Notes: generated from the letters alone by a model not told the origin. DNA of 64,000 nt from Methylomonas sp. (GCF_023228165.1 NZ_JALOBS010000010.1:95819-159818), one strand, 5' to 3'. Shown: positions 7,344 through 16,430, counted from the first letter of the stretch. Program-made: numbers and translations.

Positions 7344-9062
7344 CTAAGGTGTGATCCAGCTGCTGACCGGATGGAAGGGCTGGTCAGGGTCATTATCGAG
7401 TTGCACGATATAGGCGCCTTTGGAGGCAAAGCGTTGTCCGGGGCCGAGACTCAGCCTAGGAAAGGTGCCGGGATTAAGTAGATTTTCGGCTTCGGTTTCT
7501 ATGTATTCCAGCAGGTAATCCCTGGAAAAGTGGTCGACGACGTGTTCTAAGCCGAACTGTAGTAAATTCAGCGCGTAATAGGTGTTGAATTGCAAGCGGG
7601 GATTATCGATAGGCAGTTGTTGGGTGTTCATCCAGGCTCTGACTCTAAAAGCATGCGGATGATAGGCTGACGGCAGTTCGTAAGGGTAGCTGAAATACAG
7701 CTTACTGGCAATTTCGGCGCGGAATTGATTTCCGGCGTCCAGAGTAGCCGCCGGTAGCAACAGACGTTCGCTATGTTGTGCCATTAAGGGAATCTCGGCG
7801 GCGATAGCGTGATCGAATTTCCCCGGCCAAATTACCGCGTTAATGGGCTCGGCTTGTTGTTGAGTGAGTGTTTGCCATTGATCGCGAAGTTGCTGGACAG
7901 TTTCGAAAGGCATGTCTATGACGACATGCTGCTTGTCGCCAGCCAGACTTTGCGCCAGTGCCATGGCCGGTTGGTTACCTCGGGCATCGTTTGCATGAAT
8001 ATTGACGATCAGCCGCGAATCAAGCGTTTTTTGATGGCGCAGAAATCTACCGATGGCTTTGGCTTCCAGAATCAGTCCCTGATTAAAATACATCGAATAA
8101 TGATTGTCTTTCCCGGTCGGCGGCAGATCGGTAAATGGGAAGAGGCAAGGGATACGGTTGTTTTCGCAAAAATCGTGTATCGGCGTCCAGTCGCCCTCCG
8201 CCATGCCGCCGATAAAGGCGAAGACTGGCTGTTGTTGGTAGCGCTTTGCCAGCTCGTCGGCCCATTGCTTGGGATCGGCGGGTAACTCCCAGACCTCGTG
8301 TTGCCAGAGTCGGAAGGCCTTGGCGAATTCAGAGCGATAACCCGGCGAAAAATTAGGGTGGGCGAGGTTGCCCTCCGTTTCCAGGTTCAGCCATGCCACA
8401 AATTTGGCAATGGTGGCCAACATGGCGTCCTTATTTTTATTGCTGACTTGGGGGCCAACCACGGTCGCCAGCCGGATCACGCGGTCATCGACACCAGGGT
8501 CATTGTGATTGGAAAGCTGGTGTAAATAAGTAATAAGTGCAGCCATTTCGGTATCTGTTAGCTGATAACGCGGCATCAAGGAACTCAGCTTTCTACCGGA
8601 AGGGTCAATGCCACTCCGAATAGCCGCGGCCAACGATTCATCGCTATAAGCCGGACGCTGATAAGCCGAGCGCATTCTGGCCCAGAACATTTTTCCCTGG
8701 CTTTCTTTGAATAATTTGTTGAACAGATCGGCGCGATCGAAGGTACGTGGATTGAATAAAATATTGCCGGTGACGGGTAATACATAATTGCCGCCTTCAC
8801 TGGAGCCAAAGCCGCTACGACGATGGCATTGCGCGCAATTGAATTGGGGGTCTTTGAAAGCGATGTCGTTTTGCGCCACACCTTGCAGCGCATCGCCGTT
8901 GCCGGTTATACCGCGTTCATATATTTGCGCACCCAGCATGGCATCCGGGGCTAAAAACTGCCGGTAATGCTGGCTCAGCCAATAGCCGCCCAAGGCTAGA
9001 CACACTAGAAGTAAAGTTAGTCCGGTTCTTTTGACGATTGGTGGTAGCGGTTTGTCAGCCAT
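7344..9062 (-). CDS. Membrane-anchored cytochrome c fused to a type 1 periplasmic-binding-protein-like domain
   Basis: A 572-residue protein with an uncleaved N-terminal anchor at about residues 12-32. A cytochrome c domain follows with heme motif CAQCH at residues 76-80 and a probable axial methionine at 163 (SSLMPRY). From about residue 190 to the end the sequence has the layout of a type 1 periplasmic binding protein (branched-chain amino-acid type): RLATVVGPQ, VFAFIGGMAEGDW, RFLRHQK...LIVNIHANDARG and YALNLLQFGL. A ligand sensor or ligand-dependent electron-transfer protein in the periplasm is suggested. It lies 57 bases downstream of the SCO gene and just upstream of the RiPP operon on the same strand. 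Confidence 0.8.
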   Translation of the reverse strand: MADKPLPPIVKRTGLTLLLVCLALGGYWLSQHYRQFLAPDAMLGAQIYERGITGNGDALQGVAQNDIAFKDPQFNCAQCHRRSGFGSSEGGNYVLPVTGNILFNPRTFDRADLFNKLFKESQGKMFWARMRSAYQRPAYSDESLAAAIRSGIDPSGRKLSSLMPRYQLTDTEMAALITYLHQLSNHNDPGVDDRVIRLATVVGPQVSNKNKDAMLATIAKFVAWLNLETEGNLAHPNFSPGYRSEFAKAFRLWQHEVWELPADPKQWADELAKRYQQQPVFAFIGGMAEGDWTPIHDFCENNRIPCLFPFTDLPPTGKDNHYSMYFNQGLILEAKAIGRFLRHQKTLDSRLIVNIHANDARGNQPAMALAQSLAGDKQHVVIDMPFETVQQLRDQWQTLTQQQAEPINAVIWPGKFDHAIAAEIPLMAQHSERLLLPAATLDAGNQFRAEIASKLYFSYPYELPSAYHPHAFRVRAWMNTQQLPIDNPRLQFNTYYALNLLQFGLEHVVDHFSRDYLLEYIETEAENLLNPGTFPRLSLGPGQRFASKGAYIVQLDNDPDQPFHPVSSWITP

Positions 9063-9119
9063 AGGGTATTGCTCTGTTTTGATGTTGGTTGAAAGTGGAG
9101 GTCCTTGACCAGCAAGCGG

Positions 9120-9794
9120 TTAGTCAGGCATGGCCAACATCTGCTTATATTCTGCTATAAGATCTTGCTTGCCCAGCAGGCCGTTGATGCGCCGCCATGC
9201 CGAATCCGGGCCGGGGCGCATGAACGTTAGCGCTAAATGGAACATTTTATTATTACCCGCATAGCTGGCATCGAAGGCTTTCAATACATTTTTGATGTCA
9301 TTGGGAGTACCGGTCAAAAAATGCCAATTACCGTCTGCTTTGAAGCGCTTGGCGTAGGCGTGCAGTTGTTCCGGGGTGTCCTGCTCAGGGTCTATGGAAA
9401 TGGAAATGAACCGCTGCTTGCCGTTGGACAATTGATCGAGATCGGCTTGTGCGCTTGCTAATGAGGCGCTCAAAATAGGACAAATCGTTGAACAGGTGAC
9501 AAATACAAACTGCAGTACCACGGGGCCTTCGGCATTTAGTAATTGCTGTAATGAGATGTCATCGCCGTTGGCATTGATCAAGCTCACGTCGGGTAGTTGG
9601 TAATTGATTGTGCTGACTTGGTATTTGCGAGCCGGAGAACTGGAAACCGTCGCCGAGGGTTCCGAACCTGAAGCTGTTGGTCGAGGTTCGCTGAGCAGCC
9701 AGGTTTGCGCGATATCATCCGAAAATACGCGCAGGCCAACCCCCAGCCATAAACATGCACCAGCCAGCCATTTGGTCGATAGTTTCACCTTCAC
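9120..9794 (-). CDS. SCO1/SenC-type copper chaperone/thiol protein
   Basis: A 224-residue protein with an N-terminal membrane anchor or signal, a Ser/Pro-rich linker to about residue 55, and a thioredoxin-like SCO domain. The copper-binding CxxxC is C101/C105 (TCSTICP) and the third ligand is H186 (KMFHLAL). Family members deliver copper to cuproenzymes or keep their thiols reduced in the periplasm. It sits between the unrecognised 563-residue gene and the cytochrome fusion, within a run of copper-related genes on the minus strand, which fits copper loading of the nearby oxidase. Confidence 0.9.
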   Translation of the reverse strand: MKVKLSTKWLAGACLWLGVGLRVFSDDIAQTWLLSEPRPTASGSEPSATVSSSPARKYQVSTINYQLPDVSLINANGDDISLQQLLNAEGPVVLQFVFVTCSTICPILSASLASAQADLDQLSNGKQRFISISIDPEQDTPEQLHAYAKRFKADGNWHFLTGTPNDIKNVLKAFDASYAGNNKMFHLALTFMRPGPDSAWRRINGLLGKQDLIAEYKQMLAMPD

Positions 9795-9905
9795 CTCGGT
9801 AATAATTGAAATGACAAAATCAAATGAACTTTAAATGAAAAAGGGTAAACAGTACTGAGTACTGCTTACCCTGGGCTTTAAATGTTGCTTGCGCGAACTA
9901 GCCTA

Positions 9906-11597
9906 TCAATGGACGGACCACACGGCAACTTCATGGTGTAAAGGATCGAACTGATACCAGCGCAGGCGGCGGGATGGTTCGAAGTTCATTTGCATGACTA
10001 CATTATGCTCGCCGATCACGTCACCGCCGTTAACCTTGGTTGCGGGTGGGGTCATGATCAAGCCGGGTCGGTTGTCTGTCGGCATGCCGGCATTCACCCA
10101 CCAATGGGCGCGGCCGAAGGTAAACCAATGTCCGGCGCCGCCGATCACTTCCGTCGATTGGAAGGTGTTTTCCCAGCCGCGTCTGCCGCCGAAATCGACA
10201 TTGAAATAGGCGTGATCGAAATAATCGCCATTCAACAGTTTGATTTTTACGGTTTTGCCGCGAGTGTTCCAATATGGATAGGTTGCTTGGCTTTCGTCCA
10301 GGATGCCTTTCATCTCGCCGTAAATGGTGTTATTGAGGAAGGCTAAGGTCCAGTCGCTATCCGGATCGGCTTTGACGCCATCAGGTAATTTTGTGCGGTT
10401 ATGCCATTGCTCGAAAGCCCGGTTCAGTTCCTTGATCTGTTTTTTGTTCGCCTTGCCTCTAGCCTGGATTTCCCGCAGGGTATTCCACATCCGTTTGGCG
10501 GGCGCCAAGTCGCCGATTTTGGCGATTGCAGCCAGTTTGCTGGCTTCGTCAGCTCTCGGGTTTTGGCCGAATACCGAGGTTTCCCATTCAGGCAGCGACT
10601 TGGGGCCTACGCGTTTTCTGGCATTTTCGATAACTTGCACTCTAGGCGGATGCTGGCGCCAGCCCCAGTGGTACGACAGGTTGTAGTATTTGCCCTGCGC
10701 CATCCGCATCATATATTCGGTGCGGGTACCGTCTTCCATGGGGAAAAAGGTTTGGTCCATCAATACGTTGGGCATAGGCGGCATGCCGGGAGGGCTTAAG
10801 GCCGGATCATCGAAATACATCACCATGGGTGCGAAGTCTTCGTGGCCGCGATTCAAGGTATCTACTTTGTAATGTATGGTCCAAGGCACATCCAATACGT
10901 CGCTAGGGTCGATCATATTGGTATCGCCTTCGATATGGCTATCGAACCAGATTTGATGCACTTCGACCATTCCGCCTATCTTGTTGCCCGCGTTATCGAA
11001 GATGGGTTGTACGCGCTTGATTTTATTCGGCCCGTTATAGTGCAATAAAGGTATGCCACTGTAATTGCGGTTCGGCACGGGGTTGCCTTCCAGAATATCG
11101 AGACCCAGCTGAACAGCCGCTTTAAAAGACATTTTGTCGTTATGACGATCATGGTCTTCATAACGACCGTAATGGTCTTCATAATATTCGCGGTCACTTT
11201 TGCTGATTTGCTTGAGGGCCACCATCAAATCATCCGTCGGCGAGGTCTTGTCGATGGGGGTGATGACCGGATCGGGATGCAAATTGTATGGATGCTCGGG
11301 GGTGGAGGGTAGGGTGTTGAGGATTTCAACGCCGTTACCGTCGCAGACGTTTTTGTAAACGGTCGGCAAATGGTTGCTGCCCGGCGGTTCAGCGAACGGG
11401 TCTTGAGCGGCAAAGATGGTGTTTTCGGGGGTGATGATGGTTGTGGTTTTACCGTCAGCGGAAACCGATTCCTGCGCTTGCGGCGGTCTGGGCTGCGGCA
11501 TGACGCAGTCGGCAGCAGCATGAGCCGCGCCCACGCCCGACAAGGCGACGGTCACGGCGATGGCCAGGCGGCTATGATTTAGTGTGTGTTTTAACAT
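9906..11597 (-). CDS. Exported protein of unknown function, 563 residues
   Basis: The signal peptide ends near GAAHAAAD. The mature protein is rich in Trp, Tyr, His and Pro and has only two cysteines, C30 and the one in VCDGNG, perhaps a single disulfide. An acidic/His-rich stretch (HYGRYEDHDRHND) lies around residue 145. Other recognisable pieces are IWFDSHIEGD, MVMYFDDPALSPPG, YHWGWRQHPPRVQVIENARK and FGRAHWWVNAGMPT. I do not recognise the family. It lies between the cysteine-free SCO-like gene and a canonical SCO gene and downstream of the multicopper oxidase on one strand, so a periplasmic, possibly metal-related partner of the oxidase is a reasonable guess. Confidence 0.75.
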   Translation of the reverse strand: MLKHTLNHSRLAIAVTVALSGVGAAHAAADCVMPQPRPPQAQESVSADGKTTTIITPENTIFAAQDPFAEPPGSNHLPTVYKNVCDGNGVEILNTLPSTPEHPYNLHPDPVITPIDKTSPTDDLMVALKQISKSDREYYEDHYGRYEDHDRHNDKMSFKAAVQLGLDILEGNPVPNRNYSGIPLLHYNGPNKIKRVQPIFDNAGNKIGGMVEVHQIWFDSHIEGDTNMIDPSDVLDVPWTIHYKVDTLNRGHEDFAPMVMYFDDPALSPPGMPPMPNVLMDQTFFPMEDGTRTEYMMRMAQGKYYNLSYHWGWRQHPPRVQVIENARKRVGPKSLPEWETSVFGQNPRADEASKLAAIAKIGDLAPAKRMWNTLREIQARGKANKKQIKELNRAFEQWHNRTKLPDGVKADPDSDWTLAFLNNTIYGEMKGILDESQATYPYWNTRGKTVKIKLLNGDYFDHAYFNVDFGGRRGWENTFQSTEVIGGAGHWFTFGRAHWWVNAGMPTDNRPGLIMTPPATKVNGGDVIGEHNVVMQMNFEPSRRLRWYQFDPLHHEVAVWSVH

Positions 11598-11644
11598 GAT
11601 TCAACTCCATTCCTTAACTTGGCTTCGACTTGGCCGAAGTGAGA

Positions 11645-12316
11645 TTAAACATCGCGGTTGCTATTGATGTCCTTGTCGGGACGGGTCAAAGCGATGGGGC
11701 CCGCGCGCTTCATCTCGTCGCGTGCAATTTTGCCGGGTTGCAACCAGCTCACGCGGCTAAGTGCCATGTCTGGGTCGGCATCGACAGCGAATGCACCCCA
11801 GATACCCACGCCGCCATTGCCGTAATGCACCATGCGGGTATTGATGCCGGTGTGATGGTGATGACGGGTCAAGTGTTTGGCAAAGCGATCGCTGATAGCT
11901 TGTGAATCGCCACTGGTGGGGCGAAGCAATAGCCAGCCGGCTGGCAGGTCATGCTCTTGAGCATATTTTGCAAGCCTTTCAACGCTATCGGCTTCCGGTT
12001 TGGTGGTAATCGAATAAATGTTCACTTCCTTGCCCAACTTGTCACCCAGGCGATCCGCAACTTGCGCCATATGTTTTAGCGTAGGGAAAAGTTGTTGTGT
12101 GTCTAGGGACATAAACTGCACCATAACCACCTTGTTACTGATCAACTCGCTGTGGAATTGGTAGACCCGTCCTGCGTGCGATGTTACAGGGACATTGGGA
12201 AATTGGTTGCCGCCGCGTCCTTGGGTGGGCGGTGGTAAAAATGCCTGCAATAACAGGTTTCTGAGTTCCAGCCTGGAAATAGAGTTGGCTGTGTACCGGG
12301 ATTTTTCAGTATTCAT
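11645..12316 (-). CDS. SCO-like protein lacking all cysteines
   Basis: A 223-residue protein whose central part (residues 45-185) follows the SCO layout: VVMVQFMSLDT, IYSITTKPEADSVERLAKYA, GWLLLRPT and a late WGAFAVDADPD strand. There is no cysteine in the protein: aligned with the neighbouring SCO gene, the CxxxC positions are T73 and F77. A His cluster at 152-155 (RHHHHTG) and H164 (RMVHYG) are possible metal ligands instead. No clear signal peptide is visible, so its location is uncertain. It lies 45 bases after the multicopper oxidase gene and 47 bases before the unrecognised exported protein. Confidence 0.75.
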   Translation of the reverse strand: MNTEKSRYTANSISRLELRNLLLQAFLPPPTQGRGGNQFPNVPVTSHAGRVYQFHSELISNKVVMVQFMSLDTQQLFPTLKHMAQVADRLGDKLGKEVNIYSITTKPEADSVERLAKYAQEHDLPAGWLLLRPTSGDSQAISDRFAKHLTRHHHHTGINTRMVHYGNGGVGIWGAFAVDADPDMALSRVSWLQPGKIARDEMKRAGPIALTRPDKDINSNRDV

Positions 12317-12361
12317 AATGACCTCGGATAAATCAAATTCGGTTAGTTTTAAAAGGCGGCA

Positions 12362-14158
12362 TTAATCGCCTTGACCAGGTTCGACAATATCCCAGCGGAT
12401 CATCATGGCATGGTCTTCGTGGACCACGTTGTGACAATGCATGACGTGTTTGCCGAGAAAATCGCGCCAGCGACCGAAAAACTTCACTTCTTCGTTAGGT
12501 CCGAGCATGATCACGTCCTTACGAGCATGATTGACATCATCACGGTCTATCGGTTTGCCGTTGACTTCCAAAATTTGGAACTCCTCGAAATGGCTATGGA
12601 TAGGATGCATCCAGGAGCTGCCGGCATTCCGGAAAGTCCATATTTCCGCGCTACCCTGTTCGATTTTGGCATCCGAGCGGTTGGGATCCATTAACTTGCC
12701 GTTGATGGTCCACAAGCCGTTGTCGTAATCGAATACGAACAGGCGCTCTCTGCGAACTTCCGACATATTGATAGGCGGCAATTCGCGCATCTTTGCGGGG
12801 ATACGGCTGCGATCCGGACCTTTAGCAGGCACTACATCGAATCGCATGATTAAGTCGTCGTCTTCCAGTTCCCGGCCGGTCCAGCCGGCGCCGTCTTCAC
12901 GGCTTTCCATGCGGTTAGCCAGATACAGTGATTCACCTGGGCGGTATTTGGAAAAGTCGATGACGATGTCGTGGCGTAAAGCGGGGCCTATACGCATGGT
13001 TTTTGACTCGATAGGTCTCGGTAACAAATTGCCGTCTGTGGAAAGGATGATAAATTCCTGGTCGCTGCTGCGTCCGCCGTGCTTGCCTTTCTTGCCATGG
13101 TGGCCATCGTGGTCGTGATGGCCGTTATCAGGCTTGGTCAGATACAACTGATAAATGCGAGATGGTCCACCGTTTAGTACCCGGAAGCGGTATTTCCGTG
13201 CTTCCACTTTAAAATGAGGCTGAATCACCCGGTTGACGGTAAAGCGATCACCGAGTAAACCATGGGTCGTGTATAGCGCGCTGGGCAGGTCGTCGCCATT
13301 AGGTTCCGGGTTGAAGAAATCCCAAACCGGTTGGCCATTTTGATCGAACATAACGTCGTGCAGAATCAGCGGTACGTCATATTTACCGCTCGGCAAGCGG
13401 TAGGTGCCGGGTTTGGTTTCGTCGTTGGCATCCATTTCGTCGAATAGCAGATAAAATCCGCTCAGGCCGGCATAAACGTTGGTGGCGGTAAAGTCCAATC
13501 TATGATCGTGATACCACAGGGTCGACATGATTTCCCGCTTATCGTGACCGGCTGGGAAATTGGCGTAATGATGATCCCAAAATTCGCCAGGATTGAAATA
13601 ATCTTGTGGAATACCGTCGCTCTCGGACGCTGTGTGCGCATTGTGCAAGTGAATGGTCGGGCTAGGCATCGCAAAACGAATATTGGCGGCTCCAAGCGGA
13701 GGCAGGTTATTGATGCGGCGCAGGAAAACCGGTTCGCCATATTTGGCGTGGAACGTCATGCCGGGAGTGATGCCTTTGGGCATATGCGGGTCGCGAAATC
13801 CCCAAGCCCAAGAGCCCTGGTTGTAAGGAAAGTCGCTATGGTATTGCCACAAAAACTCTTCTATATAATGAACGTAATATTTTTGCGGGTGAAATTCGTT
13901 ATAACGTTGATGACGCTGCGGATCGGGTGCGCTGCCGCCGCCTTGCGGAGTGTTAAGGAAAGCCGGATTGATGTTTTTGGAGATCGGCATTACGTTTAAG
14001 GGATCTTTAAACGGGGTAACCGGTGGGCTGGGTGCTGCGGTGATACTAGGAACGAATCCATCGGGAAACACCAAATCGGCATTTGCCTTTTTAGGCGCCA
14101 GCAGCCCATAACTGGTGCCTGCTGCGCCGTATTTTAGAATATCGCGTCGAGTTGCCAT
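12362..14158 (-). CDS. Multicopper oxidase (CotA/bilirubin-oxidase-like), Tat-type leader
   Basis: A 598-residue protein with an N-terminal TRRDILKYGAAG that resembles a Tat leader. The copper motifs are complete: HxH at 170/172 (IHLHNAH), HDH at 217-219 (WYHDHRLD), HPIHSHFE near residue 530, and the C-terminal HCHNVVHEDHAMM with type 1 ligands C575, H580 and M585. The layout fits three-domain oxidases such as CotA. A His/Asp/Lys-rich insertion (HHDHDGHHGKKGKHGG) in the middle may bind metal. The substrate is unknown: metal oxidation (Cu(I), Mn(II), Fe(II)) or phenolics are all possible. It is probably the first gene of the downstream SCO-like/exported-protein set. Confidence 0.92.
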   Translation of the reverse strand: MATRRDILKYGAAGTSYGLLAPKKANADLVFPDGFVPSITAAPSPPVTPFKDPLNVMPISKNINPAFLNTPQGGGSAPDPQRHQRYNEFHPQKYYVHYIEEFLWQYHSDFPYNQGSWAWGFRDPHMPKGITPGMTFHAKYGEPVFLRRINNLPPLGAANIRFAMPSPTIHLHNAHTASESDGIPQDYFNPGEFWDHHYANFPAGHDKREIMSTLWYHDHRLDFTATNVYAGLSGFYLLFDEMDANDETKPGTYRLPSGKYDVPLILHDVMFDQNGQPVWDFFNPEPNGDDLPSALYTTHGLLGDRFTVNRVIQPHFKVEARKYRFRVLNGGPSRIYQLYLTKPDNGHHDHDGHHGKKGKHGGRSSDQEFIILSTDGNLLPRPIESKTMRIGPALRHDIVIDFSKYRPGESLYLANRMESREDGAGWTGRELEDDDLIMRFDVVPAKGPDRSRIPAKMRELPPINMSEVRRERLFVFDYDNGLWTINGKLMDPNRSDAKIEQGSAEIWTFRNAGSSWMHPIHSHFEEFQILEVNGKPIDRDDVNHARKDVIMLGPNEEVKFFGRWRDFLGKHVMHCHNVVHEDHAMMIRWDIVEPGQGD

Positions 14159-14562
14159 TACTTCATCCTCTTAAAGTTAACAAACCAAGCTTTGCCGTAA
14201 TCGGAAAGCATTTTTGCAAGTTGTGTCGGCGGCATTGAGTGGCTGAAATTTTTTTAAGCCGTGTTTTTATAAAGCCAGATTAAGATTAAATTAAGAAGAG
14301 GGGCGTTGTATTGAGGAAAAGGTACAGTAGCTAAGGGAATCTTTTTGGGTTATTTGACCCAAAACTATGTTATTTAACTGGTTTTTTTGTTGGGCTATTT
14401 GCCGTTTTTTGGGCGGAAATCTGCTTTGATAAGCAACAAGGGAACAAGCTATATATACCTGAATTTATTGGTATATATTTGATAGTAGTTGGTTGTTTTT
14501 TGGGTTTATGAGGGGTGTTTTCCGGCGCGCGGTTTTGATTGGACTGATGTCCTGGTTTTGTT
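14159..14562. promoter_or_regulatory. Intergenic region with two inverted repeats upstream of the multicopper oxidase
   Basis: No convincing gene is seen; a 70-codon minus-strand ORF at 14370-14582 is low-complexity and overlaps the regulator gene. Two perfect inverted repeats stand out: TTTTGGGT/ACCCAAAA at 14343-14364 (6-base loop) and ATATATACC/GGTATATAT at 14451-14478 (10-base spacer). Both could be operators for the oxidase operon; neither has a U-run on the minus strand that would make it a terminator of the regulator gene. Confidence 0.4.
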
Positions 14563-15249
14563 CTAGTTTGTTTGGGAGGCAAATCTTGCCAGCTCCAGGC
14601 GATCGCTAACTTCTAGTTTGCCGTAAATCGAGTAAATGTGATTACGTACCGTTTTTTCGCTGATTGCCAGGGTTTTAGCAATCGAATTGGTATTGAGTCC
14701 CTTAACCACGAGTTCGACAATCTGCAGTTCGCGCTTGGATAAGACGTCAAGTTTGTTGTTGGTGTTGTCAATGGTGTTGGTGTAAGGCTGAGCCAACGGT
14801 GTTCTATCCGCTGTGTCGACAATAGACTTTAGCAGTGTACGTTCAAACCACAATTCGCCGGCTAATACTCGGTCGATGGCTTTTAGCAAGATCTCAAAAT
14901 TGCGAGCCTTCAAAAAAATTCCGGAAACACCCGAGCAAATAAATTTTACTAAATCTTCCGTGCAGCAAGACGATGCAATCAATAGAATGCAGGCATTTTG
15001 ACGTTTTGATAGTAGCTGTTCTATGAAGAAAAGATTGGCTTCCGGGTTTAGGCATGGGGCAGCCAGAATGATATCGGGCTCAAGGTTGATGATCATCGAC
15101 ATGGCTTGATCGCAAAAGTCTCCTTGGCCAATGACCTCAAGATGTGCCTGCATATCTAATAACCTGACCAGGATGTCTCGATAGAAAATCTGGTCATCAA
15201 GCACCATGACGGTTCGGGTGGATGGGACTGTAGCGATAGGAGTTTGCAT
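14563..15249 (-). CDS. LuxR/NarL-type response regulator with degenerate receiver domain
   Basis: A 228-residue protein: receiver domain (about 12-130), linker, and a LuxR-type helix-turn-helix at about 165-226 (LSKRELQIVELVVKGLNTNSI, ISEKTVRNHIYSIYGKLEVS). The acidic pair D18/D19 and K114 (IFLKA) are present, but the position of the phosphorylated aspartate is alanine (A64 in DIILAAPCL). The protein is therefore likely phosphorylation-independent or controlled by another signal; several extra cysteines (C46, C66, C87, C95, C96, C105) could support redox or metal sensing, which is speculation. It is upstream of the multicopper oxidase on the same strand and is the best candidate regulator of the array. 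Confidence 0.85.
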   Translation of the reverse strand: MQTPIATVPSTRTVMVLDDQIFYRDILVRLLDMQAHLEVIGQGDFCDQAMSMIINLEPDIILAAPCLNPEANLFFIEQLLSKRQNACILLIASSCCTEDLVKFICSGVSGIFLKARNFEILLKAIDRVLAGELWFERTLLKSIVDTADRTPLAQPYTNTIDNTNNKLDVLSKRELQIVELVVKGLNTNSIAKTLAISEKTVRNHIYSIYGKLEVSDRLELARFASQTN

Positions 15250-16060
15250 AGGTTGGTGATCAAAAAATGAGAATAAACCTGTTGTTAGTCGGTGTTGTAG
15301 GCTATTCCTTACATCGGTTCGAAAAATAATTGCGATATTCGGCGGTTGCGTTCATTGCGCGGTTGCTCACGGTGTACATCAAGGCGTTAAGAATTCGGTT
15401 TTGGGCGAGATAATGAAGCGGTTAAAGTGTAAGGTCGGAGTGAAAATTTTTTCGGATATCGGGTCATATGTTAAACGCCATTTGATTCCCTTAATAAGTG
15501 CCATGTAAAAAGGCTTAAGTGACCATTATAGGCAGTGGTCGGCTGCGTTTGAACGTTTTTGATGGCCGAGAACTTATATCGGCAGAGTGAGGTTAAGCGT
15601 TTGTGTTAGATAGTGCGGCTGACTGACACATTAAAACGGACTTTAAAAACAGCGGTAGGATCGTGTTTCAGCACTCTCTCACTGCCGGGTGGAAAGTCAT
15701 TATTTGCCTACTTACCCACTGTTATTAGTTCTGGTTTCGTTGGACTGAACGCCAATATTTTGTTCGCCCGGTAAGTTGGATCGGTTGGCGTGCCTGCAGA
15801 GCCTTTAATTTAAGGCGACCGAAATGAATCGCCGACAAAGTAAATAATTATGGCTGTTGCCGCCGCGATGGTATTTACGTCTAAGGTTTTGGCGAATGCC
15901 GGAGCGCCACTCATAAAAGGGCACGGCCATAATATACACCACGTTATGTTGTAAAGAATAAAACCTTGCTGAACGTAACCATTCAGTTCACTGATTGTGG
16001 CGGGGTTGTGTTTAAAATCAGTACCCATATCGGCGCTGATGTCATCAACTATGCTTATCA

Positions 16061-16108
16061 AATTTCGGCACCTCAATACCCTCTCCCGCTGGAGGGAGGG
16101 GAGTATTC
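16061..16108. repeat. REP-like palindromic repeat, copy 2
   Basis: AATTTCGGCACCTCAATACC is followed by an imperfect palindrome CCCTCTCCCGCTGGAGGGAG and a GGGGAG tail. The order TTTCGGC, then C-rich arm, then G-rich arm matches copy 1 at 1.97 kb and the copy at 59.08 kb. Confidence 0.65.
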
Positions 16109-16179
16109 GCAACAGAAATTGGACGTGTGATGATAAAAACCGGCTGTTGGCGCCCGCCTCATTTTTGCCGATTTTTACT

Positions 16180-16300
16180 GGCAGGGTGCTTGAAAAAATC
16201 TTGCGGGAAAAGGGCTGCGCTCCGGGCGGGTTGGCAGACAAAGCTTACGACCAATCCAAAACCATTCATTACCCGACTGCCGTGGTTGCCGGCTCCCGAT
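16180..16300 (+). pseudogene. Possible IS5-type transposase remnant
   Basis: One frame reads ILREKGCAPGGLADKAYDQ and, slightly further on, AVVAGSRSN, which resembles the DDE-domain block of IS5-like transposases (ADKAYDSD followed by a PPRSN-like end). There is no start, no continuation on either side and no terminal repeats, so at most this is a short decayed fragment. The resemblance is from memory of the family only. Confidence 0.3.
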
Positions 16301-16401
16301 CGAACATGTTCAGTGTTGCGGTTGTTCGATGTGCATGGCGCTCCGACAACTAGCGGGCGAGACGAGTTATCAGCGGTAGTTGGTGTTTGTTAGCCGATAA
16401 A

Positions 16402-16430
16402 AAAGCCGGGTAATGCCCGGCTTTCATTGG
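16402..16430 (-). terminator. Intrinsic terminator of the glycine-zipper gene
   Basis: AAAGCCGGG at 16402-16410 and CCCGGCTTT at 16416-16424 form a nine-pair stem with a five-base loop. Read on the minus strand, the stem is followed by a run of Ts (continuing through 16398-16402), placing it about 30 bases after the stop at 16457. Confidence 0.85.

Noticed and set aside
14370..14582. A 70-codon minus-strand ORF
   Set aside because: Low-complexity Lys/Pro/Thr composition, overlap with the regulator gene and no homology recognised.
15810..16241. A 143-codon minus-strand ORF
   Set aside because: It reads through a REP-like repeat and shows no family motif.
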